Source of the DNA: Azolla caroliniana
Taxonomy: Eukaryota; Polypodiophyta
NCBI GenBank assembly: GCA_043228905.1
Contig: JBHGNT010000018.1
Coordinates: 11,656,001-11,720,000 of the forward strand
Length of the DNA stretch: 64,000 nucleotides
Direction of reading: 5' to 3'
Shown in pieces: positions 49,418 through 58,303 of the stretch (the stretch's first letter is position 1; each line of letters begins with the position of its first letter). Made by a program: the position numbers and the translations under genes. Under the pieces are notes generated by a model. It saw nothing but the letters and a program-made list of their open reading frames with translations, was not told the origin of the DNA and did no database searches.

Positions 49418-50215
49418 TTAAGAGGCTTTACTAGTGGTTCTACTGGTGCCTCGGTCTCCACCTGCCGCTTCCGGCTGGGCTGTTCCTTTTCCTTGCTTCT
49501 TCATCTTTATTGCCGACACTGGTGCTGCGAGAAGGGTAAGCCATTGGGCCACCGCTGTCCATACTTTCTTGCCATCCACTACGGATTGGATGGCCACTCG
49601 TAGAGAATCGGCGATGATTACCAGCCAATCCACTTTCACCCCTTCATATGTTGCGATGATGAACCCGGCTCTATTCTTAGGCATTGCCGGGGGTCGGGGG
49701 TGCACGAACCCATACTCGTGGAGCACGCGAGCTACTTCTCGGAACAAGGCATCGTCATTGCCCTGTGTCCGGTAGGCTTTGCTGGCAAGGGAGTACTCTC
49801 CGAAGAACTTCGTCAGCATCTCTAGGGAAGGATTCTCAATAGAGTACAACCCTCCCTCCAGTAACCCGATTAAGGCACAGATAGACTCCTCTGTAATTTC
49901 CTCCAGGTCGATCTTCTTTGCGACCTTTTCCGGTTCGTAATGGGGAGGTGCTTTTGCTATCCAGAGAAAACCCTCCAATCCATGTTGTGTAAACAATATC
50001 TTGGCCATCTCGAAGAGCGCCATGGGCTCCAGTGTGTCATCCGCTTCCGCGGTGGTGGTAAGCTTTGGGGTGCCTGTGGTAGCTTTTTGCGTTCGCCTAA
50101 TCACCTGTATCCACCTTTGTGTGCTAAGTGCTCTGTGTTCGCGAAATGAGAGAGCCTCTGTAAAGCGGGTGTTTTGTGTTCCCATCTTTGCCGCCATTTC
50201 TTGATCCCCATGCAT
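49418..50215 (-). CDS. K ORF-X: conserved post-integrase protein
   Basis: The 265-codon frame is intact. Motifs shared with J ORF-X are GLEGFLWIAKAPPHYEPEKVAKKI, LEMLTKFFGEYSLASKAYR, DALFREVARVLHEYGFVHP, MPKNRAGFIIATYEGVKVDWLVII and DGKKVW...LTLL, then a basic tail (KMKKQGKGTAQ). The conservation pattern between two diverged elements supports a translated protein. No signal peptide, membrane segment or known domain is visible. A subgenomic or spliced RNA would be needed to express it. Confidence 0.72.
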   Translation of the reverse strand: MHGDQEMAAKMGTQNTRFTEALSFREHRALSTQRWIQVIRRTQKATTGTPKLTTTAEADDTLEPMALFEMAKILFTQHGLEGFLWIAKAPPHYEPEKVAKKIDLEEITEESICALIGLLEGGLYSIENPSLEMLTKFFGEYSLASKAYRTQGNDDALFREVARVLHEYGFVHPRPPAMPKNRAGFIIATYEGVKVDWLVIIADSLRVAIQSVVDGKKVWTAVAQWLTLLAAPVSAIKMKKQGKGTAQPEAAGGDRGTSRTTSKAS

Positions 50216-50420
50216 CCACGTCGTGTACTATTATAGAAGTTGTACGCTGCGTGGTGCGCTTTAATTGCCTGACGTCACACCATTTCGTGGTGTCTGTTCT
50301 TTTACTACCACTCCTCGCCCCTCCATGATGACTTTTTTTTTTCTCCCATGCATTCTCTACCTTTTTTACTCCTTGCCCCTGCATGATGGCTTCTTCTTCT
50401 TCTTCTTCTTCTTTTTAATG
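50216..50420 (-). other. K spacer between integrase and ORF-X
   Basis: AT- and pyrimidine-rich sequence with a (TTC)n run at about 50391-50416 and no recognisable domain. Confidence 0.5.
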
Positions 50421-51640
50421 ACACGTATTATTCCTTTTCCATCGTATCCGGTAACACCGGATCCGTGGTAGGTTCCTCTTGGTTGCCAGCTATCCGAATA
50501 CCGTTTCCGGTTCCTGCTCCGTCCTCCGGTTGTTTGAACGAGTTCCACGGCACTGGTCTGTAATACGGTTTCAATCGGAAACTATTTACCCACTTCTCAA
50601 TGATTTCGCCGGCCAGCGTTTCTAGCTGATATGACCCTTTTAACTCACGCGTTAGCTAGTACAGTCCGGTCCACTAGAACCATAACTTTCCCGGCATTTG
50701 GCCCATCCGGGTCTAAAATACGATAATCGGCTTGCCGATTACGAACATTTTCACATTTCCCTTCCGGTGCCGGTCGACGAATGCTTTCCGTCGTCGTTGC
50801 TCGAGCTCTAACTGCAGAACGCTAGCTATCCGGTGCTCCTCTAGTTCGCTCAATGTCGCTAGCTGCCTTTTTTTCGATTCCTTCTCACTTAACCTTTCCC
50901 TAACTTGTATCCGCAAACTTGGAATTTGGAACTACATCGGCATTACCGCTTCCAATCCGAAAGCTAACTAGAACGGTGTTGTCTGGATACTCGTCTTGTA
51001 AGCAGTTTGGTAAGCCCATAGTGCACTCTACAGCTTCATGTCCCAATCGGTCCAACTTTCATTAACTATTTTCAGGAGAATGTTTTGCAAGGTCTTGTTT
51101 GTGGATTCGGCCAATCCGTTGGCCTGCGGATAATATGATGTACTCCGTTTGTGCACCACCGCATAAAATGACGTTAAGCTCTCCACCACTTGGCCGAGGC
51201 AGTGCCCACCTTGATCACTGATCAGTTCGATCAAACATATGTACCGGCACCAGATGTACTCGTATAGGAACTTGGCCGTGAGTTTCCGTTGACGTCGCGG
51301 TGTTGTCCCGTAGTGCCTTTGCTTCAACTCACTTTGTGCAGTAATCTATTGCCACAATAATGTACCGGTTTCCGGTTCTCATTGCCGAAGGCTTGAAGGG
51401 TTCAATGAAGTCCAATCCCCATTTTTGAAACGGCTCCAAGGGTAATACCGACTGGTGCGGCATCCTTGCTTGCTTTGTCGGTTGGCCCATTCGTTGACAT
51501 AAGTCGCATTCCTTTGCATATCGCATCGAGTCCTTCAGTGTTGTAGGCCACCATAATCCACTTTGCCATATCTTCCTTACTATTGCATCTCCAGCATAGT
51601 GTCCTTCGGCAACTCCACAATGAGCTTCTCATAAAATTGT
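50421..51640 (-). pseudogene. K integrase
   Basis: Pieces in shifting frames give the zinc finger end (AKECDLCQRMGQPTKQ), KWGLDFIEPF (first Asp) and LIELISDQGGHCLGQVV (second Asp). They continue with PQANGLAESTNKTLQNILLKI (Glu), the basic QVRERLSEKESKKRQLATLSELEEHRIASVLQLELEQRRRKAF segment and a FRLKPYYRPVPWN end. At least four frame interruptions are seen. Confidence 0.85.
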
Positions 51641-51670
51641 GTCCTTTTCGTCACTCCGGACCGCTCTTCG

Positions 51671-52141
51671 TCATATACTATCCGCTCCCTTGTGGTACAA
51701 CGTATCCTGCAATAAACAAAAGTGTCGGCTTTGTACCACCAACCGTTTCCCCTCATCTCGGTTTAACTCTTCCGGAGGCAGTCCGATGCTGAGGAAGTGA
51801 TGCATGTTCGTCAACCATTTGTCCTCTTCGGCAACCGTCCCATTCGCTGTGTTTTCGGCTGTCACTCTAAACAATTGCACGTCCGGTAGTTCGTCGTGGA
51901 CTCCATCACGTGCCTCTCCGGAATCTAACCGGCTCAAGTAATCTGCTACTACATGTTCTACTCCCGGTCTGTAGTAGATTTCAAATTCAAACTCCTGTAG
52001 AAACAGCGTCCATCGTGCTAGCTTGCCAGTTAATGATGATTTGGAGACCAAGTACAACAATGCCGAATGACCCACATGGAATGAGAATTTCCGTCCCGGC
52101 GAGTAATGACGGTACTTCATTACATTGTATACCATTCCCAA
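51671..52141 (-). pseudogene. K RNase H C-terminus and integrase N-terminus
   Basis: The 156-codon frame contains FSFHVGHSALLYLVSKSSLTGKL, where J has NVDHSALL, so a catalytic Asp is replaced by Gly. It then has VVADYLSRLD and the DTLYHKGADSI link to integrase. Confidence 0.85.
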
Positions 52142-53220
52142 GGCTTCCCTTTCCGTTGTCGAGTAATTCCGTTCCGCCTGGGAGAGCTTCTGACTGGCGT
52201 AGTAAATTGGCCGGTGACACTTCGGTTCGGTGAGCCTACATAATACATAAGAACACTGCCAATCACAATATCAGATGTGTCCACAAACACATGAAATTCC
52301 TTTGACCAATCTAGGGGTTGTACCACTGGTGCCTGGGACAACATTACTTTGAGCGCATGGTATGCCCTATCCTCCAAATCCATCCATTGGAAGGGTGTCC
52401 AGTGTACAACTACATGTAGTGGCGTTGCTAGCTCGGCCAAGTATCGGAGCATCTGGCTATGCCACCGGATCTGTCCCAAAAACCGGCTTAAAGCTTTGGC
52501 AGTCGCCGGTGCAGGTGCTTCCACAGTGGCTTTAACTTTATCCAAGTCCACCGCAATCCCGTCCTTACTAACGATATGACCTAGAAGTGTGCCGCTGGTT
52601 ACCCCGAATACGCATTTCACCAGATTCAAACTTAGTCGGTAACCTCTGCATCTTTCTAGGCATAATCGGAGATGATCGAGATGTTCTCCTTTCTTGCTAT
52701 ACACCGTGAAGTCATCTAAGAACACCTGCATAAATGTTGGGATAAACTCCCCGAAAATTTCCATGATGATTCGTTGGAACGTTGTCGGTGTTGTCTTTAG
52801 CCCGAACATCATCATGACCACTACGAAGACTCCCCATTCGGTTACGAACGCTATTTTCTCCCGATCATCCGGGTGTATCCTGATTTGGTTATACCCGTTG
52901 AATCCGTCGAGGAAACTATACACCCCGTGACCCGCCACCGCATCGAAGACTCCATCCGTGAATGGAAGCAGAAATCCATCGGTGACAGTGGCCGCGTTTA
53001 ATTTCCAGTAATCTACACAGACTTGGATCTTTCCGTTTTTCTTAGGTACTACCACAATCGGGCTTAACCAAGTGGCCTTCTTCACCGTCCGGATGAAACC
53101 GACCCGCAGCAACTTATCGATCTCCTCCTTCACTTTAGCCACATAATTCAAATTCATCCGTAATGTCTCTGTGCTACCGATTTCGCATCCTTGCTCAAAT
53201 GTATCTGATCCAGTCCCCAC
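52120..53220 (-). pseudogene. K reverse transcriptase and RNase H start
   Basis: A 366-codon frame with KVKEEIDKLLRVGFIRTV, SPIVVVPKKNGKIQVCVDY, YSFLDGFNGYNQI (D105), MMMFGLKTTPTTFQR and the intact FLDD box (167-170), then thumb (FLGQIRWHSQMLRYLAEL) and HVFVDTSDIVIGSVLM from RNase H. A frameshift near 52255 (GSVLM...) ends the useful frame. The RT catalytic residues are all present. Confidence 0.9.
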
Positions 53221-53657
53221 ATGTCCTCATATGACCACGCAAATACATCTCGGAATTCTTTCAATAATGTTACCATTGCCGATTTCTCGTTTGGTGGCAT
53301 TTCTTTGGCCACCTGTACCGATCTTGTTTCTTCCCTAGTTCCTAAATTCACTTCTTCCAACTGTGATGCTTTCACCCATTGTGATACCGCCATCTCCCGC
53401 TCTAGGGCTTCTTGTGCTTGGCTCAGTTCCCGAATTGTGTCCCGATCCGGCTCCTCACTAGCATCATCCGGGTGCACAATATATGGGGAGAATGCTTCGG
53501 CAACGTCCACTTCAAGCAGAGGGACTATCTTTGGGTTCTCCTCAAGGTATCGATCTACTTCTTCATCAGCAAACCCTTCCAGCATGTTCATGTTTTCTGG
53601 ATACAACGGTGCTACTTCCTTGCTTGGGCCTACACAGGGTTGTGTTGGTACTCTCAC
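53154..53657 (-). pseudogene. K protease-RT linker
   Basis: The frame VAPLYPENMNMLEGFADEEVDRYLEENPKI...LLKEFRDVFAWSYEDMWGLD corresponds to the J linker (ITPLYTEDINMLAGV...KYKDVFAWSHEDMKGLD). The FAWSYEDM motif marks the run-in to RT. It is frameshifted against RT at about 53160. Confidence 0.85.
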
Positions 53658-53732
53658 CTTAGTTTTCCCTCTTCGAAACGTAATATTGTTCTTCTACCAG
53701 TTTTGTTTAATATGAACAGTCTGTAACCATGG

Positions 53733-54155
53733 TCATCCTAGCAACAACGGATATGCTCCTTGCGCGTTCAACTGGAGGACCACCGAGGAAATCCGGAATG
53801 CATGGCCTTCGATTGTCACTTCCAAGTGTCGGATCAATCCAACCAGTTGTACCGAACTAGTGTCCGCCATCTGGAGCCAGAACGGGCATGGTTCCCATTC
53901 CTGGATTCCTAGAGTGTCGCACGTTCGTCGACTTATTACATTTACTCCCGATCCACCATCGACAATTGTCCCCGGTACTTCTCGTCCTTTGATGATGGCA
54001 GTGATTGTTGGATTGCTCATGTGGACCACTGCTGGTCCCTCTCCCGGATTTGAGAAGAACGCTGGAGTTAGTGCGGGCCTTGGTGGGGCCAATGTTGATT
54101 TTAACCCGTCGGTGAATCGGGGCACTAATTGCAGAAAATGACCCAGTGGTAGCAT
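53733..54155 (-). pseudogene. K protease
   Basis: The 140-codon frame has the aspartic-protease motif TIVDGGSGVNVIS, followed by LGIQEWEPCPFWLQMADTSS and GAYPLLLG. It has D-G-G in place of D-S/T-G. Upstream is ITAIIKGREV, a usual protease lead-in. The upstream Gag is missing; the sequence changes to copia O at about 54165. Confidence 0.85.
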
Positions 54156-54165
54156 GATCTAGCAT

Positions 54166-54575
54166 TCTTTAAATCCTGGAAACATGAGAAGACTTCGCTC
54201 TTCTTCTCAATTAGATAGACCCAAGCGTGCCGGCAAAAATCGTGGATGAAGGAGATGAAGTACCAGCTCCCCATACATCCATGTGGATTAGATTAAGACA
54301 ATTCCGGTTCCCATTCTTCTCATTGGGGAATGGAAGCCTACTTTGCTTCCCGAGCATACAAGCTTCACATACCTGGCCTTTCCGACCACTGAACTTCGGC
54401 AGTCTGAATACCACTTGTTTAGACTGTAGTTCTTGAAGCTTTTGAAAATTGATGTGATCGATCCACTTGTGCCAAAGGTCGATGTTAGGTTCAACCTTCT
54501 ATCCTTTTGCAAACTTGCGGTGCCAACATCATTTGTCTTGAGGATAAACATCCTCCCATCTCTAGGCCCACACGC
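54166..54575 (-). pseudogene. Copia O GAG-pre-integrase and integrase start
   Basis: Readable are GRMFILKTNDVGTAS, LWHKWIDHINFQKLQ-like sequence, VFRLPKFSGRKGQVCEACMLGKQSRLPFPNEKN and NCLNLIHMDVWG (first integrase Asp). SWYFISFIHDFCRHAWVYLIEKKSEVF then runs into the junction. Frames shift at about 54430. Confidence 0.82.
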
Positions 54576-54587
54576 TGTCGTGAAGGA

Positions 54588-54858
54588 TTTGCTTCACGAT
54601 ATAAAAATAAATTTAAATATTGAATTCAATAATATTTCAAACACTTGAACCCACAACCTTATAAACCAAGCACAATGTATATACCACTAGGGTAGGCTAT
54701 TTGTTTTTAGAAATATTGTCAAGAATGTGCTTCACTATATAAGAATAAACTTAAATATTGTATTAAGTAAAATTGAGGGACTTGAACCCTCAACCTTGTA
54801 TATCAAGCACAAACCATACACCACTAAGCTAGGTTATTTGTTTTAGGGTTATATCCAT
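54588..54858 (-). repeat. Two tandem antisense tRNA-like units in P
   Basis: The units start at about 54591 and 54729 (GCTTCAC(G/T)ATATAA...). On the minus strand each has an A-box-like TAGC(C/T)TA...AGTGG and a B-box (GGGTTCAAGTG; GGGTTCAAGTCCC). The second has a perfect T-arm (GAGGG-TTCAAGT-CCCTC) at the spacing of a real tRNA. Acceptor stems are not convincing, so they are tRNA-derived or tRNA-mimicking modules, not genes. Confidence 0.65.
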
Positions 54859-55084
54859 CATTATAGTTATCCCAATACATGGGAGCTCAAATGAGCATGA
54901 TGGCTACCATGCATCACATGCAATGCATGTGCGCCAAATGGCGATCATGCATCAGATGTAACTCATGCATTACATGCATGACATTACCATATGCATGGAA
55001 ATACTTATAAAAAGAGGGGAAAGGAAAACAAAAGGGGATCAAGAGAAAGTGAGAGAAATAAGATAATAATAAAAAAAACAAACA

Positions 55085-55155
55085 AGTTAGCTTGTTGGTG
55101 AAGAGGCTCGTGTTTCCAAGTTGGAGTCAAGAGTTCAAATCAAGGGTCGGTAGAG
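55085..55155 (+). repeat. Sense tRNA-like module in P
   Basis: TTAGCTTGTTGGTGAAGAGGC resembles a D-arm/A-box and GAGTTCAAATC a B-box, about 45 bp apart. No acceptor stem is apparent. Confidence 0.45.
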
Positions 55156-55477
55156 AATGTGTTCAATTTGCGATCAAGGATTGTAAAGTTGGTAAAATAT
55201 TGTTTTTTTAATATACATCATGTTTATATCAAATACTCTTGCTTCTTAAATCATACTTTGTCTCTATCTTGCTTCTTGAATCATATATTGTCTCTATCTT
55301 CTATCTATTCTCATCTCTCTCTCTCTCACACACACACACATTATTCGTAACTCTTCTTCTTACTATCCTTAACCATTCTATCATCACCATACAAGCCTTA
55401 TTAAAATTTAAATTCCTTCAACTCCCCTTAACCTTCGTCCCTGCGACTTCGCCGCACGAACCACAACTACCCCGACA

Positions 55478-55800
55478 ACGCGATCAACCGACCCTCATCC
55501 TCGATGAAGTATTTGTAGTGATTGAACCATACTTGTATGCCTTGATCGATAATTTTTCTGACAGAAACCAAGTTCTTCGTGATCGTAAAAATCTACAGTA
55601 CTTTTGGCATCAACCCCTTCGGTCTGACATGGCTGAGAGGTACATCACCCACATGTTCAATGGGATGCACGATGTTGTTGCTGCTTTCGACAACTCTCGG
55701 TTGTTCCGACTCCTCAAGAAAGGATAACCACTCTTCATGGTTCGTCATGTGGTTGGAAGCTCCGGAATAGAAATATCAGACCTCCTCCTAATTCGTGGTA
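55478..55800 (-). pseudogene. Copia O protease
   Basis: The minus strand encodes SNHMTNHEEWLSFLEESEQ, IVHPIEHVGDVPLSHVRPKGL, TITKNLVSVRKIIDQGIQVWFNH and FIEDEGR, matching copia B residues 40-130. P is inserted a few codons after FIEDEGR. Confidence 0.82.
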
Positions 55801-56029
55801 TGTACTCCCATCGAATTGTCTTTGTGCTTCATTATGAGGGCAACACCCGTTTCATCTCACCTTAAGACTTCGGTGAAGTGTGATCTGTGACGCCTATCTT
55901 CGTCTCCTTGTCTTGATCTGAGTTTGTCCGAATGAATGTGCTTCTTCCAACACTCACTCTATCTCTGGCCTTTCGGGCCACAATACCGGTAGTATGTCAC
56001 GGCCTTCCTTGCCATCTTCTAGTGCTGCC
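55801..56029 (-). pseudogene. Copia O Gag C-terminus and zinc-knuckle region
   Basis: The knuckle is readable as YYRYCGPKGQR-ECWKKHI-like sequence at about 55930-55995, but the last zinc-binding positions are altered. Frames contain several stops. Confidence 0.6.
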
Positions 56030-56617
56030 TTGACTCCCCCTACTCGTGGGGTGTCTGGAACTGTTGTTGACATTTCTATTAGGCCTTTCGATCTACTCTT
56101 GTTGGCCTCCTTGTGTAGACCACCATTTGGAATGATCCGAATCAAGATGCTAGCCCTCCAAGGCAGACCTGCGCCATTTCTTCCTCCTTGATGGTCACTT
56201 TTATGGAGACGAGGGAGTCGCAAATCTCCTTGATCCGGGCAGTGTAATCAACCACAAACAGGTCTTTCTATTGGACATTGCTGAGCTGCTTCCTGAGCTG
56301 CAGGTTCCTGACCGTCGTGCTTGCGGCAAAAATCCTCTTCAAGTTCACCACACATCTTTTGGCATCTTGGTGTCTCGGATATAGTTCAAAAGTTGATCGT
56401 TCATACAAGATGCAAAGTAGTACAGAACTCTGCTTGCCGCTTGTTCCCAGGCTAGAAAATCTCAGTGTGTCGAATCCAGTGCTACATCATTCACTCCTTC
56501 AATGTAACTCTAGTACCCGTGCCAAAGCAAGAACTAGTGCATCTTGTATGACCAAGATGTGTAGTTGCTCCTATTGAGCTTTTTTGTCGGAAATGAGCTT
56601 CCCATGCCTCTGTCCAT
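56030..56617 (-). pseudogene. Copia O Gag
   Basis: From the ATG at 56617 (MDRGMGSSFPTKKLNRSNY) the copia Gag core follows: SWSYKMH, AWEQAASRVLYYFASCMNDQLL and NYIRDTKMPKDV. Stops interrupt it at several points. Confidence 0.8.
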
Positions 56618-56703
56618 GTTCCTATCATTTCTTCTCCGGAAGACAAAAGCTTGTTTCTATGCTTGTTTGCGTGTCGACTGCAAATGATTCTTCTAACCCT
56701 CAC

Positions 56704-56715
56704 GCTCTAATACCA
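56704..56715 (-). other. Copia O primer-binding site
   Basis: The minus strand reads TGGTATTAGAGC, the tRNA-iMet site with one change, adjacent to the LTR. Confidence 0.88.
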
Positions 56716-57113
56716 TGTCAAAGGATACGTGTGCAGAAGCGTTGTGTGCAAACACAGGTGGCTGGGCCGGACAACAAAAGATAGACAATTAGGTAAACAC
56801 AGAGTAGGAGAGAGAGAGACTACGTGAGCAAACAACAAAACATGTATTACAAAATAATACTCAGTCATCAATACATACAAATGTGATCACAAATAACTTT
56901 TTATACAAGCCCTAATGAGTGGGTTGACACAAGTACTATCAATACTTTAATGCTCACGAATGAGCTTGGCATTGATTAGCTTGTATAGGCCTATTTACTA
57001 AACTCCGTCCAACTCGACCAACCGATTCGGCTTAGCAACCAATTCGGCTTTGTGGTTTATTCAGTCGATCGGCCCCCGTCCGATCCGGCTCATGTTGATC
57101 TTGTCTCTCAACA
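56716..57113 (-). repeat. Copia O 5' LTR
   Basis: The 398-bp LTR reads TGTTGAGAGACAAG to CCTTTGACA on the minus strand, related to the N and B LTRs. TATAAAAAG (minus) at about 56912 is the promoter candidate. Bases 57114-57118 (TTTTC) should be the target duplication. Confidence 0.85.
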
Positions 57114-57290
57114 TTTTCCTTTCACCTATTCTCCAACTTGCAACTCCTATAATGTCACATGAGGTATGATGAACTGTGTTTACGTAGAATGCAGTGGGCC
57201 GCCTTGGTTAGCTCACAAACTATCCTACCATCTCCTACATATTCATCTAAAAAGGAATAATCACTATGTGTTCAAGGAAGATATACCCAA
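57114..57290. other. Unassigned spacer between copia O and copia G
   Basis: These 177 bp match no other part of the window that I can see and have no open frame worth naming. They may be the only non-element or very old element DNA here. Confidence 0.5.
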
Positions 57291-57718
57291 TGTTGAGCGG
57301 CAAGCTTAACCGGATCCGGATCGACTGGATAAGCCTGAGCCGGATGGTATCCAGAAACAACCTGCCAGATCGGGGAGACGGATCGGAGAGCCAGATTCTA
57401 GCAAGAACCGGAACCCTAGTAGTAGCCTAGAATACTAGGTAATCATTGTCTCGTAGTTAGTGTCAGTCGCATGTAGGAACATTGAAGTACATTGTACTTC
57501 TCTCAGTCCTTTTAAGGACTTGTATAAATAGTGGTGTTGTAGCACATTGTATGGACAGAGTTTACAGAGTGTTATTTTGATTTGAGTTTATGTTCTGTTC
57601 TCTCTATCTCTCCCATATATATTTCCTGTGTGAAGCTTTTCCACAAAACCTTCTCTTATTCTCTGTTGCTACCCGGCTGAGCCGGTTTGTCTAATTCTTC
57701 CGCACGTTTACTTTCACA
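57291..57718 (+). repeat. Copia G 5' LTR
   Basis: The 428-bp LTR starts TGTTGAGCGGCAAGC and ends TTACTTTCACA. It has a TATAAATAG box at about 57522 followed by a CT-rich leader. It defines the LTR end used for copia B. Confidence 0.9.
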
Positions 57719-57730
57719 TGGTATCAGAGC
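57719..57730 (+). other. Copia G primer-binding site (tRNA-iMet)
   Basis: TGGTATCAGAGC lies directly after the LTR end. Confidence 0.95.
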
Positions 57731-57795
57731 GCGAAGGTTGAGAACCTTTGCAGCCGACAAACCCTACTACCCGATAAGGACAGACAAAGAAAGAT

Positions 57796-57807
57796 ATGGA
57801 CAGAGGT
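57796..57807 (+). pseudogene. Copia G Gag, first four codons
   Basis: ATGGACAGAGGT encodes M-D-R-G, the same start as copia O Gag. F2 is inserted right after it, and the GAGGT at 60703-60707 is its duplicated target. Confidence 0.8.
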
Positions 57808-58303
57808 TGTTATACGTTTTAGGGTTAGGGTTAATGATGATAATTATGATGCTTGGTAATGAAGATAGACATGGTGATGGAGAGTATGATGGTGAGAGAG
57901 ATCATATAGAGAAGCATTGTGAAGTGGGGGGTGGTGCCTAGAATGGCTCCACCCCCCTCCCAAGGGGGTTCAACGTAAGGGGAGAGAGAGAGAGAGAAAT
58001 ATGTCAAAGAGAGAGAGACAAAGAGAGAGAAATGGTTATTCATGTTTCATTCATTCCCCATAAGGGGTTAAATAGTACAAGAGGGGGTAGATACATAGGG
58101 GTGTAAGCCCCCTCGAGCATTCATACTGGACACTCACTCACACCTCCTCGTATCCATCCACATGCACACACATGTACAAGTGTTCACATACGTATAGACT
58201 CACAATTACATTTATGCCCCCTACACATACACAACAACATCATGATAACATTTGACCCTCGCTCATCACACTTGACTCTTCGTACATCTCGTACGGGGTA
58301 ACA
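57808..58303 (-). repeat. F2 LTR, left
   Basis: The 496-bp repeat runs TGTTATACGTTTTAGGG to GTACGGGGTAACA and pairs with 60209-60702 with few differences. On the minus strand a TATTTAACCCC box at about 58074 precedes CTCTCTCTTTG runs. Confidence 0.93.

Larger units (their letters stand above)
23716..54165 (-). mobile_element. K: Athila/Tat-like Ty3/gypsy element, 5' end deleted, with N and J nested
   Basis: On the minus strand K has protease, RT, RNase H, integrase, an extra ORF-X, a long coiled-coil ORF-Y and a 3' LTR. Copia N sits in the 3' LTR and element J sits in ORF-Y. Coding simply resumes on the other side of J. Gag and the 5' LTR are absent: at about 54165 the sequence changes directly to copia O integrase, suggesting a deletion. 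The RT style (KEEIDKLL, SPIVVVPKKNGKI, SFLDGFNGYNQI, MMMFGLKT) is that of plant non-chromovirus Ty3 elements. Confidence 0.83.
54576..55477 (+). mobile_element. P: solo LTR, probably of the H/I Ty3 group
   Basis: The 902-bp insertion has TGTCG/CGACA ends and a 4-bp duplication ACGC (54572-54575, 55478-55481) and splits copia O. It has a TATAAAAAGAGG box at about 55010 on the plus strand and a CT-rich patch at about 55310-55340. Its layout (antisense tRNA-like module, then TATA, then ...CCCGACA end) resembles the H LTR (about 61630-62271). I infer a solo LTR from that group; no internal partner is present. Confidence 0.75.
54166..57113 (-). mobile_element. Copia O: 5' half of a Ty1/copia element, with solo LTR P nested
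   Basis: On the minus strand the order is LTR (57113-56716), primer site, Gag, protease, GAG-pre-integrase (split by P) and the start of integrase, which ends abruptly at about 54165 against K. It belongs to the B/G/N family. The 3' half is gone, most simply by a deletion that also removed the 5' end of K. Confidence 0.85.

Noticed and set aside
54740-54840. Functional tRNA gene
   Set aside because: A-box, B-box and T-arm are good, but there is no acceptor stem and the anticodon arm is weak.
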